NCBI GenBank assembly: GCA_002102555.1
Contig: MCFL01000355.1
Coordinates: forward strand, 1-21,423
Direction of reading: 5' to 3'
From: Catenaria anguillulae PL171
Taxonomy: Eukaryota; Blastocladiomycota; Blastocladiomycetes; Blastocladiales; Catenariaceae
DNA: 21,423 bases
Under the pieces are notes generated by a model. That model made no database searches and was not told the DNA's origin. It was given only the letters and a program-made list of their open reading frames with translations. A program made the position numbers and the translations under genes. Below, piece after piece: positions 9,809-20,100 of this stretch; position 1 is the first letter of the stretch; the number at the start of each line of letters is the position of its first letter.

Positions 9809-11043
9809 TGCTGCCCCCCCCCCCCTCCCCGTTGTCTTCTTCTCTCATGAATTGGCCGTCAATAGTTTAGAATCACTCACGACCATCTGCTCCCTGCTCC
9901 CTGCTCTCATCTCGCCCTCGCCCATCTCTGCCTCGGCATTGTTGTGCCACTATCCACGTTCCTTCCTCGCATACTTACATTCCATCACTTGCCCCTTTGC
10001 TTTTGTTTTGCCCGTCACGGCTAACGCCTGCCAGTCCCGCGGCCCCCCTTCCTTGCAAGTTGTGGCTGGTTCGCCCGCCACGGTTTCGCCTCGGCCAATT
10101 GTCTCTTGGGCAAGCACGGTTATTGAAAGATCACGACCGACACTTTTAATGCTTGCCTCGGGAAATCATTTGTCTGCCCTGCGCCATTTGATTGGTGTTG
10201 TTGTTGAAGTTCCAGTGTGCACCAACCGTTGAATCGCTCAATCTGTCCTTCTTTGTTTCCCTTTTGTCGCCATTCTCGTCATCTTATCCCTCCTGTCTTG
10301 TTTGCTGCTTCGCCTCCTGGTGGAAAGCAGCCCTTGAGCTCTCCGGATCCGCTGCCCTCAAACGGATCATTTGGCGCCTTTGGCAAGTCAGCAACTCGGT
10401 ACGCACCTCCGTGTATAATTCAAGTTCCCTATACCCCCCCCCACTTTTCTCGTATCCCCATGCTTTAACTGCGCTGCCTGTCCCAATTTCGGTATAATGG
10501 ACGGCGTGCCTTGGTCTCAGTTGCGCTGGGCCTGGCATTTGTGCGACTTGACCCCGGCTCGGGTGCACCCCCTCCCACTTTCCATTCGTTCGGAGCTCGA
10601 CGGCCTTGGGCTTTGCATTGCATTGTTGTTGCTGTTATTCGATGGTTTCACCTTGGATGCCTCTCACCCACGCTGCATCCCCTCTTGGTCCATCCATTGG
10701 CGCCCGCCTGCTCGCCTGTGACTGCCTCGCGGTTATCTATACGGGCAGGTCTCACCATTTCTCTGCCGGCAAATTGGTCCATTTGGATTGGAACTCGTCA
10801 ACGCGCTCCAAGCGGGGAATGGTGTGTGAAAATGCAGGTGTTGCGACTCTGGGTGGCCAATTTGTCTCGCATCTCGTTCCCGTTCATTCGATCATTCCGC
10901 TTGGCTCCCTCTCGCCCCCCGCAGCCCTCATTTATCGACGTTTTACAAAGTGTTGCGCTTTTGCTGTGTTCCCGCCCCCTTTCATGATTGTGGTTCCCCT
11001 TCGTCCCCCCACCCCACCCCCCACCCCCCGTCTCCTTCTTGAC

Positions 11044-11142
11044 ATGGGACGCTTCGAAGTTCCCGACAATTCCCACACAATCGCATACTCACCTGCCTGT
11101 ATCCGTGTTGCTCAGCTCAGTGCATCCAATCTACATCTATAA
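11044..11142 (+). other. Upstream ORF (32 codons) ending 2 bases before RRM gene start
   Basis: An ATG at 11044 (context GAC ATGG, A at -2) opens a 32-residue frame beginning MGRFEVPDNS and ending with TAA at 11140-11142. Two bases separate that stop from the main ATG at 11145. This spacing suggests translation of the main protein could depend on reinitiation or leaky scanning, provided the mRNA includes this stretch. The peptide has no recognisable motif. Confidence 0.5.
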
Positions 11143-11144
11143 GT

Positions 11145-14100
11145 ATGGCGGACCGCCCCTCTGCGTCGCCGCTGCCAACGGCTGCGTCTGCACATCAGCC
11201 TCCGCTGCACCACCCAGATTGGCCAACCGCGCCGGCTCCTCGTGTGCCTGCCGACTCCCATTCACCCGATTCGCATCCAATTGTGCTCACCCGCGATTCT
11301 ACCGCGACCACAAGGACGGCCGGCTCCAACTCCATTCTTCCCCAAGCTGGCCTCGACGCTGCTGCTGATCAACTCCACCTCCAACTCCCGGCCGGATCCA
11401 ACGTCGACGACCATCCGGAAAACGACGGGCAAGACAGCGCCTGTTTTGATTCCGAGAAGCCAAAGCGCAGGACTGCACGAGGCAAGCGCGGTGGAAAGGT
11501 GCGTCTCGTCTCGTCTCGTCTAGCGTCAACTATTGTCTGATCTCCCGACTCCACTTGCACTTCCACTCAAGTGCTGACTCTATCGATATCAACGTATGCA
11601 CCCTGTTTGTTAGCGCCACAACAAGGCCCGCAAGCGCGCCCAAGCTCAAGCTGCGGCCGGCGCCACAGCTGCTGTCGCCACCGGGCTCGACTTTGACCCG
11701 CTGGTACACAACCTGTTCCAAGGCTACCACTCATCGGGCGGCTCGTGCACGTCGTCTGTCGGCTCCTTGTCGCCCACAACCTCTCTCTCGACTGCCTCGT
11801 CGTCGCGGTACACGTCAAGCACGTCCTCTCGTGCCGTCACACCGGAATCCATTTCGTCAAGGCTCGCCCTACGGTTGCAAGGACAAGGTCCGGTCTCTTC
11901 GTCATCTTCGTCGTCGTTGGCTTTGTTTGCCGCACTGCACGACGGGAACGGTAAGCACTTGTATCACGGCCAAGACCGGCACCAGCACGACTACTTGCAC
12001 AACGCCGTCGCCATGTCGCTCGGTTTGTCTTCGTCTCCGGGTCTCTTGGCCAACAACATGGGCGGGGACAAAAACCGTGCCGACGATTCGTCCAACCTGA
12101 TCAGCACGACGCGTTGTGGCACTTCGGGCGAATGTCGTGATCAAAATCCAGAGCACGTTGTTTCGGCTGGAAACGGGGGCGTTTCAAAAGCTCATCAACC
12201 TGAACCGCGTGTGCCCGCTGGTGCCGCCAATGCTGCCGACAACGCCAACGAGAGCGTCGAGTCATTTGACGCCCTCTTGCCGCCACACCCCCAAGCTCAA
12301 ACTCAACATCAGTCGCAAGGCCGTGGCAGACAATCGCAGCAAGTGGTGGAAGTGGGCGTCACCGCCGACGCCGCAGGCTATCGCCGCCTTGCTGCTTCAC
12401 CATCATGCTCCCCTGATTCAACTCCTGCATCTGTTGCTGCTGGCCATCACCATCTCTTCATTCATGATCCCGCCCGCCAATCCGGCTCTCCCTTGCACTT
12501 GCAACTCGATAAGCCCACCACGTCTGACCTTGGTCAATTGCAATGGAACTCGTCTGCTGTCGGTAGCAACTACAACATTCACTTGAACAATATTAGCAAC
12601 GGCACTGCCAATCATCCCACGGCCTCGGCTCACGACCCAGCCCCATCCCCACCGCCGCTTACCTCGCGGTCATCCACCTCGACTCTTGCCACGGACTCGA
12701 CGACTGGATCGTCGGCCATTGATCAGCCCTTGCCGTCGCCAAGCGTCGCCTTTCCCCAAGCTCAAGCAGCAGCACACCGGTACCAACAAGATCCTGTGCC
12801 GTTGTCCTCATCGACCAGCTCGTTCCGTGCACATCGCCCAAACACTTTGGATCTCTCGGCACCTGCCTTTTCGCCCTTGTTTGGATTTACCGAGTCGCCT
12901 CGCTCGGCGTCGCTCTTGGGTCAGCACGAAAATCTCAGTCAACAAACGTACGTCCACGCCCGACTCCATGGATGCCTCGTCCTTAGCTCCCTTTCTACAG
13001 GGCACAGACGCGCCGCGTTTGTTGTTCCTGGAGACACAATTTTACTCCTTCAACTTGCTAACCATCACGTGCCTCAATATGACTCTATGCATGCTTCCTC
13101 ACATAGCTATTCGCCAACCGACCCACGGTTCACCAAGGCCTTGCAACAAGGGTACCGCGCGCACGACCAAGACTACCAAGTGCACGCCCGCCAGCACGCC
13201 GCCGCTGCCCAAGAGGCTGCATCGACGCCGTCCTACTTGCTCCGTGGACAGTACCCATACGACACATCAATGGGTTCGTCCTCGCCCGACACGGACCAGC
13301 TCGTGCTCCAGAACCAGGTCTACTCGATGGAGAGCTACCAGCCGCAGACTGGGTCCGCCACAGAGGCTTACTTGCGCCAGCACTATCAGCAGCAGCAAGA
13401 GTATGACGAGGCCAACAAGTTGCGCGCGCAGATGAGCTCGTCGCCAGCCGTGTACCAAAGTGGCATCCGGCAGCAGCAGCAACAACAGCAGCAGCAACAG
13501 CAAAATTTGGGGTACACTGGTGCAAGCCCACAAATGGGTCCATCGGATGCGCCGTCGCCCGGGTTGGTTTTCGGTCAGGGGTATTATCAGCGCGACGCCG
13601 GGGCCAACGGGTTTGTCAACACCAGCTCGAGATCATGGAGCGCGTCTGAAGAGCAACAGTATTCGTCGTCATCGTCGCCATCGGTGGCACCAACATCGCG
13701 CACGGCCTCGTGGACCATGGGCCACGAACGGCTGGCCGTGACACTGCCGCCACCCTCACCGGATCACTCGTCGCCCGCGTCCTTGTACGCGCGGCGTGGC
13801 GTCCCGCTGCCATCTCTGCGCGGCGACACGCCACACTGTGGCGGCGGCGAGTTTTCTTCGTACCCATCGGTCCCCGATCGGCCCTTCCCCTCATACCTGC
13901 CGTCGCTCGCGCCCTCGCACTCGCCGCAGCTCCAGCACATTCGCCGCGCGCCGCAGGGCAAGCCGCCAAAGGTGTTTGTATCGTACCTGCCGCCCGTGTA
14001 CACGGTGGACGACGTCGCGCGCTTGTTTAGCCCCTACGGAACCATTGTGTCGATCAAGCTGTTGCCGACGCCCAACGAGTCGCTGTTGCCGCTTAAGTAC

Positions 14101-16097
14101 CGGTGCGGGTTTGTGCAATTTGATCGGGATACGGCCGTTGGCGCCTGTATTCATGCCCTGCATCAGTTTCACTTGACGTTGGAGGGCAAGCGGTACATTT
14201 TGACGGTGAGGAATGCGTCGGATCAGGCTCCTGGTACGTACTTTGTTCCGTCATGGAACCGACTCGAACAGCCATCTGACTCCCCCCCCCCCCCCCCATT
14301 GTGTGTTGACAGTCAACAATACCAATCTCATGGTCAAGGGTCTGCCTAACGACATGCCCGAGCAACGCCTGTTTGACACGTTTTCACAATTTGGCCGCGT
14401 CACGTCATGCCGCATCATGCGCGACCGCGATCGCACGTCGTCGGACGCTTCCATGCACCTTCACCAGTACCACCAACACCAAGACTCGCCAACAGGATAC
14501 TCTCCCAACATGCCGACCGCGGGAGGCCGCCGCCAACCCAACAACAAGGGCCTGGCATTTGTCAACTACTCGACTGCAAGCGACGCTCTGCGCGCCATCC
14601 AAAACATGCACAATGCGTTCATTGACGGGCGCCGAATTCACGTGTCGTTTGCCGAAAAGGAGTACCCGTACAACGTGCACGTGTTTGACAATGATCCGGG
14701 ACCCGAGGTGGCCGCGTTGCAGAGCGGGACGCCGTTGCCGGCAAAGACCACGTTGCCCCCACCACCGCCCTTGCCCTCGCAGCAGCAGCTCACGCCCACT
14801 ACGCCCATGAGCGGCATGGTGCCGTCGCCAACGCTTGGCCATTATGCACACGCTAGGGCCAATGTGTATCCGCCGAGCGAGTATGGGTATGCGGAGGCCG
14901 CCGGAGCGGGGCAGTATCCGACGCCCGATGGCGCGAGTTTGGGAAGGGACAGGGGTGCCGAGGCGTTTGGGTATGCGAGTCACCAGCAGTACTCACCCAT
15001 GCCCGAGTTTCGCACGGTCGTGGTGGCAACGGGCATTCCCATGGCTGCTGATGAGAGTCATGTGGAGGCCGAGTATGCGAGATATGGCGACGTGTTTCAA
15101 GTGAGATTGTTCCGTGGTGCCGTGGTGCGTCTTATGATACTGTATTGACTTGCTCCTCCCATCCACGACTCACTGACCACGGACTTGCTGTTGGCGTGAA
15201 TAGGGACCCGAGTCGACGCAGACCGCCGTGGTTGCATTCACGCACCCGTCCGCGGCCCTACGCGCCGTCCAGTCGCGCCCACAATCGACCTCGCTCGCCA
15301 ACGACTCGTTTGCCAACACGGTCGCAGCATACACAGACATGTGTGCCGCGGGCCTTGCGACGCCAGATCCGTCGCCTCACCTTACCCTGCGCAGCCGCGC
15401 GAGCATGCCGCCCACGTCCTCGGACTATCGCCCGGGATACTTGGGTACCACGTCGCCGTCCCTCGGCGCAGGCGCCTCTGCATTTGCTGGTCGCCAGCCT
15501 CAACCGTCGCCGCCCTTGGGCTTTGCGCAACTGGGATCTTCGCTGACGGGCTTGCCGAGTCCGACCGTGCATTTGGGTGCGGGTGCATTGCGCAGCGGTG
15601 GCGGCGGCGTGGCAGTGGGTAGGGCAAGGACGTATTCGTCGGCGTCGTCCGGCAGCTACTCTTGGAGCCCGGCTTTGGGTCAACATGCATCGGGCCTGGT
15701 AAACAGCTATGGGTCGTCCGTGTCGGACCAGCAACAAGTGGCGGCTGCAGCGGCCGCGGTGTGCAGCGACATTTACGATTACCACCATCAAGGCCAAGCC
15801 GCGGGCTCATCGTTCACCAACATGTACGGTACTAACGCAAGCCATTCCCACGGATCCTCGTCATCGCCCACGTCAACTGGGTCACCTACGGCACATGATC
15901 AAGACTTGGCTCTGTCCAAGTCGTTTGCGGACCTCGCGCTTGACGCATCCGAGCCGCGCCGGGCCAAGGGTGGCTTCATGCACCAGCACCTGGATCAAGT
16001 GCGTGCCCACGAGACTGGCGGTGCCGACGATGAGAGCTCAATTGCGCCGCCCGAACACGTCGTTTCTGGCGTATTGACGTTGGTCGAGCAAGAGTAA
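11145..16097 (+). CDS. Large RNA-binding protein with three RRM domains
   Basis: Proposed exons: 11145-11498, 11614-12947, 13107-14233, 14313-15100, 15204-16097, giving 1,498 residues; all phases agree. The start has a good context (AGT ATGG). A basic patch (PKRRTARGKRGGK joined to RHNKARKRA) at about 107-127 spans the first junction and looks like a nuclear signal or RNA-binding tail. A long Ser/Pro/Gln/His-rich region with an 11-Gln run follows. RRM1 is at about 851-933 (KVFVSYLPPVYTVDDVARLF, YRCGFVQFD as RNP1-like). RRM2 is at about 942-1056 (NLMVKGLPNDMPEQRLFDTF, KGLAFVNYS), with a His/Gln-rich insertion of about 35 residues before RNP1. A degenerate RRM3 is at about 1171-1228 (TVVVATGIPMAADESHVEAE, TAVVAFTH), split by the last intron. 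The tail is Gly/Ser/Ala-rich and ends LTLVEQE. The tandem RRMs recall ELAV/RBMS-type post-transcriptional regulators, but I do not recognise a specific orthologue. Confidence 0.88.
11499..11613 (+). other. Intron 1 of RRM gene, with (CGTCT)4 repeat
   Basis: The donor GTGCGT follows AAG at 11498, a CTGAC branch-like site lies upstream, and the acceptor TTAG ends at 11613. Both junctions are phase 0, and the in-frame stop formed by the acceptor itself is removed. A perfect pentanucleotide repeat of four CGTCT copies lies at 11502-11521, just inside the donor, a likely length-variable site. Confidence 0.85.
12948..13106 (+). other. Probable 159-base in-frame intron of RRM gene
   Basis: GTACGT donor, TGCTAAC branch-like site and CACATAG acceptor enclose 159 bases (53 codons) with no in-frame stop. 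Removing them joins NLSQQT to YSPTDPRFTKALQQGY in the low-complexity style of the flanks, whereas the enclosed translation is unlike them (hydrophobic, e.g. DTILLLQLA). Retention would add 53 residues without breaking the frame. Confidence 0.7.
13471..13503 (+). repeat. CAG/CAA repeat encoding 11 glutamines
   Basis: Eleven consecutive CAG or CAA codons encode a polyglutamine run inside the low-complexity region of the RRM protein. The mix of CAG and CAA would limit slippage. PolyQ tracts in RNA-binding proteins often aid condensation (family knowledge). Confidence 0.9.
14234..14312 (+). other. Intron of RRM gene with 16-C polypyrimidine tract
   Basis: GTACGT donor at 14234, CTGAC branch site at 14276-14280, a run of 16 C residues at 14282-14297 and the acceptor TTGACAG ending at 14312. 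It interrupts the linker between RRM1 and RRM2 in phase 1 and restores the frame exactly. Confidence 0.92.
15101..15203 (+). other. Intron of RRM gene splitting RRM3
   Basis: GTGAGA donor and GAATAG acceptor remove 103 bases in phase 0, joining GDVFQ to GPESTQTAVVAF. Without removal the frame stops at 15146. The join completes the third RRM-like fold. Confidence 0.88.
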
Positions 16098-17190
16098 GAC
16101 CGCTCCTCTCTCGATTTTCATCCTCCCTTCTTCTCGCACTTTGCCGTCACGCACCCCAGATGCTGGCGCGTTTATCTGTGCTTCCCTCTCTTCCATCGAC
16201 GCACTTTCATCCGCAGTCCCCCGCATTCATTTCTTCATCATACCTGTTTGATTCAATGCTGTTGCGCTTTGCTTTCCATTGTGCCCACCGTCCGCGGTGG
16301 AGTTCTGTATCTGCTTCTTCCAACATGTTCCCTGTTGCTCGTTGCGTGAATCCTCCCTTCTCCCCTCCCTCTCCTTGGGCCCTTGGGTGTGGTATCAAGT
16401 GCAAAGTTTCCAAGTCACCTCCACTCAACATTCCCGCCCTCTTTGATCGCAGCAAGCAGCCTTTTGTTTGTTCTCAACTTCTTGTCGATTGCCAACCCTC
16501 TCTTCTCCTCCCCGGCTCTGGTCCTTGGTTTACTTCCGTTCGGTTGACTCATTTTCTGTTCTCTCATCTGTGCCTTTCCCAGCCTCAGCACTCCCCCCCC
16601 CCATCTCACGTCATTGCATCGTCTTATCTTCGCGTGTGCTCCTATCCTCATCTCATTATCGCCTTTCCTTCCTCCTTGAGTATTGTTGTTGAATTAATTG
16701 CGCTTTGACCATTTTGTATGTCTGTACCTCAGTTTTTGTTTGCTCGTCATCATTCCCACCCCACACCAGCAGCTCCTGTCCCGTCCACTCTTGCCTCCTT
16801 TTCGTACTTGTTGATATTACCCCCTCGCGCCGTACTCGCTCTGTTGTTGTTCCAATTCGGATCTACCCCCCCATCCACCCAAGCCTGTCCCAGAGTTCCA
16901 CTTTTATTAAGCAAATGTATTGTGTTACCTTTCAAAACCGAGCCCAGAACTGAGAGAGAACGGAACAGCTTGGGAAGCGAGTGCAACATGTCAGAGCAGA
17001 TCTGACTGGAGAAGGAATTTATCAATGTGTTTGCGCTTTCTTGTTCGCATCATGTCCGTCTCTGGGGTGGAGCAAGCAAGAGGTGAATCAGCTCATACGC
17101 ACATGTACTACAGACCAGATGATACAAAAACTTAGAGCAAATGCTCATTCCATTCTTTCAAACCCATATGCCACACCACCATTCAGCATC
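16098..17190. other. Intergenic region: pyrimidine-rich 3' UTR of RRM gene and receptor promoter
   Basis: No gene is supported. From the RRM stop to about 16900 the plus strand is strongly C/T-rich with a C run near 16602-16612, consistent with a long 3' UTR. From about 16900 to 17190 composition becomes mixed with A-rich patches, and this part probably holds the receptor promoter and leader. An in-frame ATG at 17119 upstream of the chosen receptor start also lies here. Confidence 0.5.
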
Positions 17191-20100
17191 ATGTTCCATC
17201 GATTTCGCACTTTGCAATTGAGATTGGTCGCGAGCGCATGTGTGATCTGCCTTCAACTCGTGGCTCTCGCACCACATATACGGGCTCAGCAAAACCTCAC
17301 ATTGGGTGTTCTCATGCCGTCGCTGGACACGATACGAACCGTCGGTAAAATGTTTTCTCATGACATCCCGCTTGACGCCATTTCTGCAGGGTGCGAGCCA
17401 ATTTCTAACTCGCATGAAATCCGCAGAACCTGGCTACTTCAACCTGCTGGACGCGACATTTCGAATCGTCGAATGGGTGACTGCAGACATCAATACAAAT
17501 GTTGCACTCCCGGCAGGTGCGAGGACTGAGCGGTTAATGATCCTGTGCACGCAAACTCATCTCTTTTGTCATCAGGTTATCGGTTCAACCTTGTGTATTG
17601 GGACTCGGGATTCGCGCGACAGAGGTCCGTGGATGCTGCGATTCGTGGTCTTCAAGCAGGCTCGCTGGGACTCGTCGGGGAGTGGGCATCAAAGAACACT
17701 ATTCCTGCCGCTCTGGGTACGCACGCCAACGTTCTGCTCACAAGTGCAACGACGCTGCTGACATGCTGGGAATGATTGACCTGGCAGCAACCCCGACATT
17801 TCGCATGCCCATGTGTGGAGGTGCGTCAACAAGCGACGAGCTCAGTAACAAGGTCGAGTTTCCGCTTCACTTTCGCCTCATTCCACCTGACAAGAGCCAA
17901 GGCATCTTTCTCGCCCAAGTGTGCAAGTATTTGGAATGGACCTCAGTCAATTTGATGACTGTGAATGAACCCTATGGACTGTCGTGTACGATATCGTACC
18001 AATTTCTGCTTACTTGCCGACTTGAACGGACGCTGATGTTGGGAACATGTAGTGGCAAAGATGTTTACCGATACTGCCAAGGCGCTCAACATCACGATCC
18101 AACGCTCATACTTGATCCAGCAGAACTGGGTCTTGCCATCGGAATTCGACCCGCTACTGGCGAGCCTCGCCGACAGCCCTTCGCGAATCACCCTCTTCAT
18201 GGGCGTCCCTGAAAAGTTTGCCCATGTCGTCAAGTCTGCCGCCAAATTCAAGTTTGGATCCGATTGGACATGGGTTGGCGGTGACGCGTGGGTTGCAACG
18301 CAAGATGTGCTTGTCGAGTACAACCTTAGTGCAGCCGAAAAGGCCATCCTCGATGGCCTGTTGTTTGCCTGGCCCGCAGAAACTGCGCCCGGTCATCCGC
18401 GATACGACCTCATGAATCAACGATGGCAGCAGCAGTTTGGAAACACCAACTTTTCAACTACCAGCTATGCCTTGAACCTTGCTTCGTGCGTCGAGGTGCT
18501 TGCATACTCGTGGCTGTCGGTCATTCAGCGCGAAGGGCTTGGGCGAGTGCTCAATCGGACCTATTCCCCGAGACTAGAGGATTTCATCGGGACCCCAAGG
18601 GACACAGTGAGCGGCCGTGCAGTGTTTACGCCAGAGGGAGACCGCAACGGGTTCGTTCACATTGATCTCGGGACAGTCTTTGGCAATGATTGAAAAAACT
18701 GAGTGTTGGTTGCGAATGATTAGAACATTCGAGCTCTTCAACACGTACAAAGGGGCCAGCAAGGTCTTCTTGCGATACAGTGACGGCTCGTTTACAAAAA
18801 TCAACGAACCAATCTTTGCCAATGGGCAGTCAACGATTCCAGACGGCAAGGTCAAGTACATCCACATGTACCCCTCCACGGAATCCCCGGGCGTACAAGC
18901 GGTACTCGGAATAACCGGCATTGCCATGGCCCTGGTTCTCGGTTCCTGGTGCATGATTGTCTACTATCGCAAGTCTCGACGAATCCGTCACTTGGGCTTA
19001 CCATTCACAGCGGTTCTTTGCATTGGATTGCTGGTGTCGCTCTTGACGCCATTCTTGGCAGCGGGCTACCCGACCGACTTTACATGCAGCGCTCAGTATT
19101 GGACGCTTGTGCTGGGATTCTCGCTCAGTTTGAGTTCGATTTGGATTCGCTCATACCGCATCTTCAAGGCACGTGAGCCAGCTTGACCACTGTTGCAGCA
19201 ACCTTGATCCTGACGTACTGAATCGAATTGTTCCTCTCTCAAGGTGTTTGATAACAGGGTTTTGTCCAAGAGTCAGTCAGTCAAGACATCGTCGCTCGTC
19301 CGTCGGATGCTCATTCTTCCAATCGTCCAAGTTGTGCTTCTCTCGATTGGACAGGCCCAAGGCCCATTCCGCCCAAGTGTGAAATCGGTTGGAGCTATTG
19401 TGCAGTATTCTTGCGTGGACGATTCGGGTCGGCATATTGGGAACTCCATGCTGTACACGGCGTCGGCACTTGATGCGTACGAACTCAGATTCTACCAATG
19501 CACCCCCAAAACATCAACTGACTCCGTCTGTTCTTGTCCCACAGGGCAATCCTTGTGCTACTCGCATGGGTATCATACAAGATTCGAGGCATTCACACAA
19601 GCTTCAAGGACACTGTGTTTATCGCCTATTCCATTCACAATCTCATTGTATGAATCACGATGACACCTCTACCGCATTCCGGCTATCCGCATCTGATGTG
19701 CCATTTTGATTCCCACAGATTGCTGCCATTGTTTCCTCTGCAATTGCAGCACTCTTTGACGGCCAGTCACTGGTCATGTACTATGTCAAGTCGTGCGGAA
19801 CGCTTTATGCGAACATGGCCTTGTTCTCAACCATGGGTATGTTTGTTTAGAAGTCGCTTCAGCCGAGTGGTTCTTTGGGAGCTGACTGTTTCATGCTCCT
19901 GGATAGTTTTTCGCCATGTTTACCATTTGCCTTTGGAGGCAAGGCAAGCTCGAGATGGAGCCAACGCCATGAACGCCATGAACGACGACCAAGAGGATTC
20001 GTCTGGGATTGATGACGGAACACCTTCAAGCGGGGCAAGCGGCTCCGTGGGCACAGCCAGCCAGTTGGGAAGCAAGGTTCGCAATGTTTTGCTTCTTTAA

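Larger units (their letters stand above)
7813..11144. other. 3.3 kb without a recognisable gene; second half probably promoter and leader of RRM gene
   Basis: I find no protein-like frame here on either strand. The first half (7813-9400) has mixed composition, includes an AATAAA with a following TG/T-rich stretch (8637-8660), a TATATAA (8949-8955) and a UUCG-capped hairpin (9020-9039), and might hold an unrecognised RNA. From about 9480 to 11140 the plus strand is strongly C/T-rich with several poly-C runs (9814-9825, 10434-10442, 11006-11027). A TATAAAT lies at 9802-9808. This second half looks like the promoter and a long pyrimidine-rich 5' leader of the gene starting at 11145, with upstream ATGs at, for example, 10497 and 11044. 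Confidence 0.5.

Noticed and set aside
10497-10721. 74-codon ORF in the RRM gene leader as a possible gene
   Set aside because: It has an ATG but no motif and lies in pyrimidine-rich leader-like sequence; at most an upstream ORF.
14405-14983. 192-residue minus-strand frame over RRM2
   Set aside because: It is antisense to a conserved RRM domain, Arg-rich and featureless.
17345-17426. Alternative acceptor at 17389 for receptor intron 1
   Set aside because: The acceptor at 17389 gives the wrong phase with the GTAAAA donor. The acceptor ending at 17426, with a CTAAC branch site, gives the right phase and the family-like EPGYFNLLDATFRIV.
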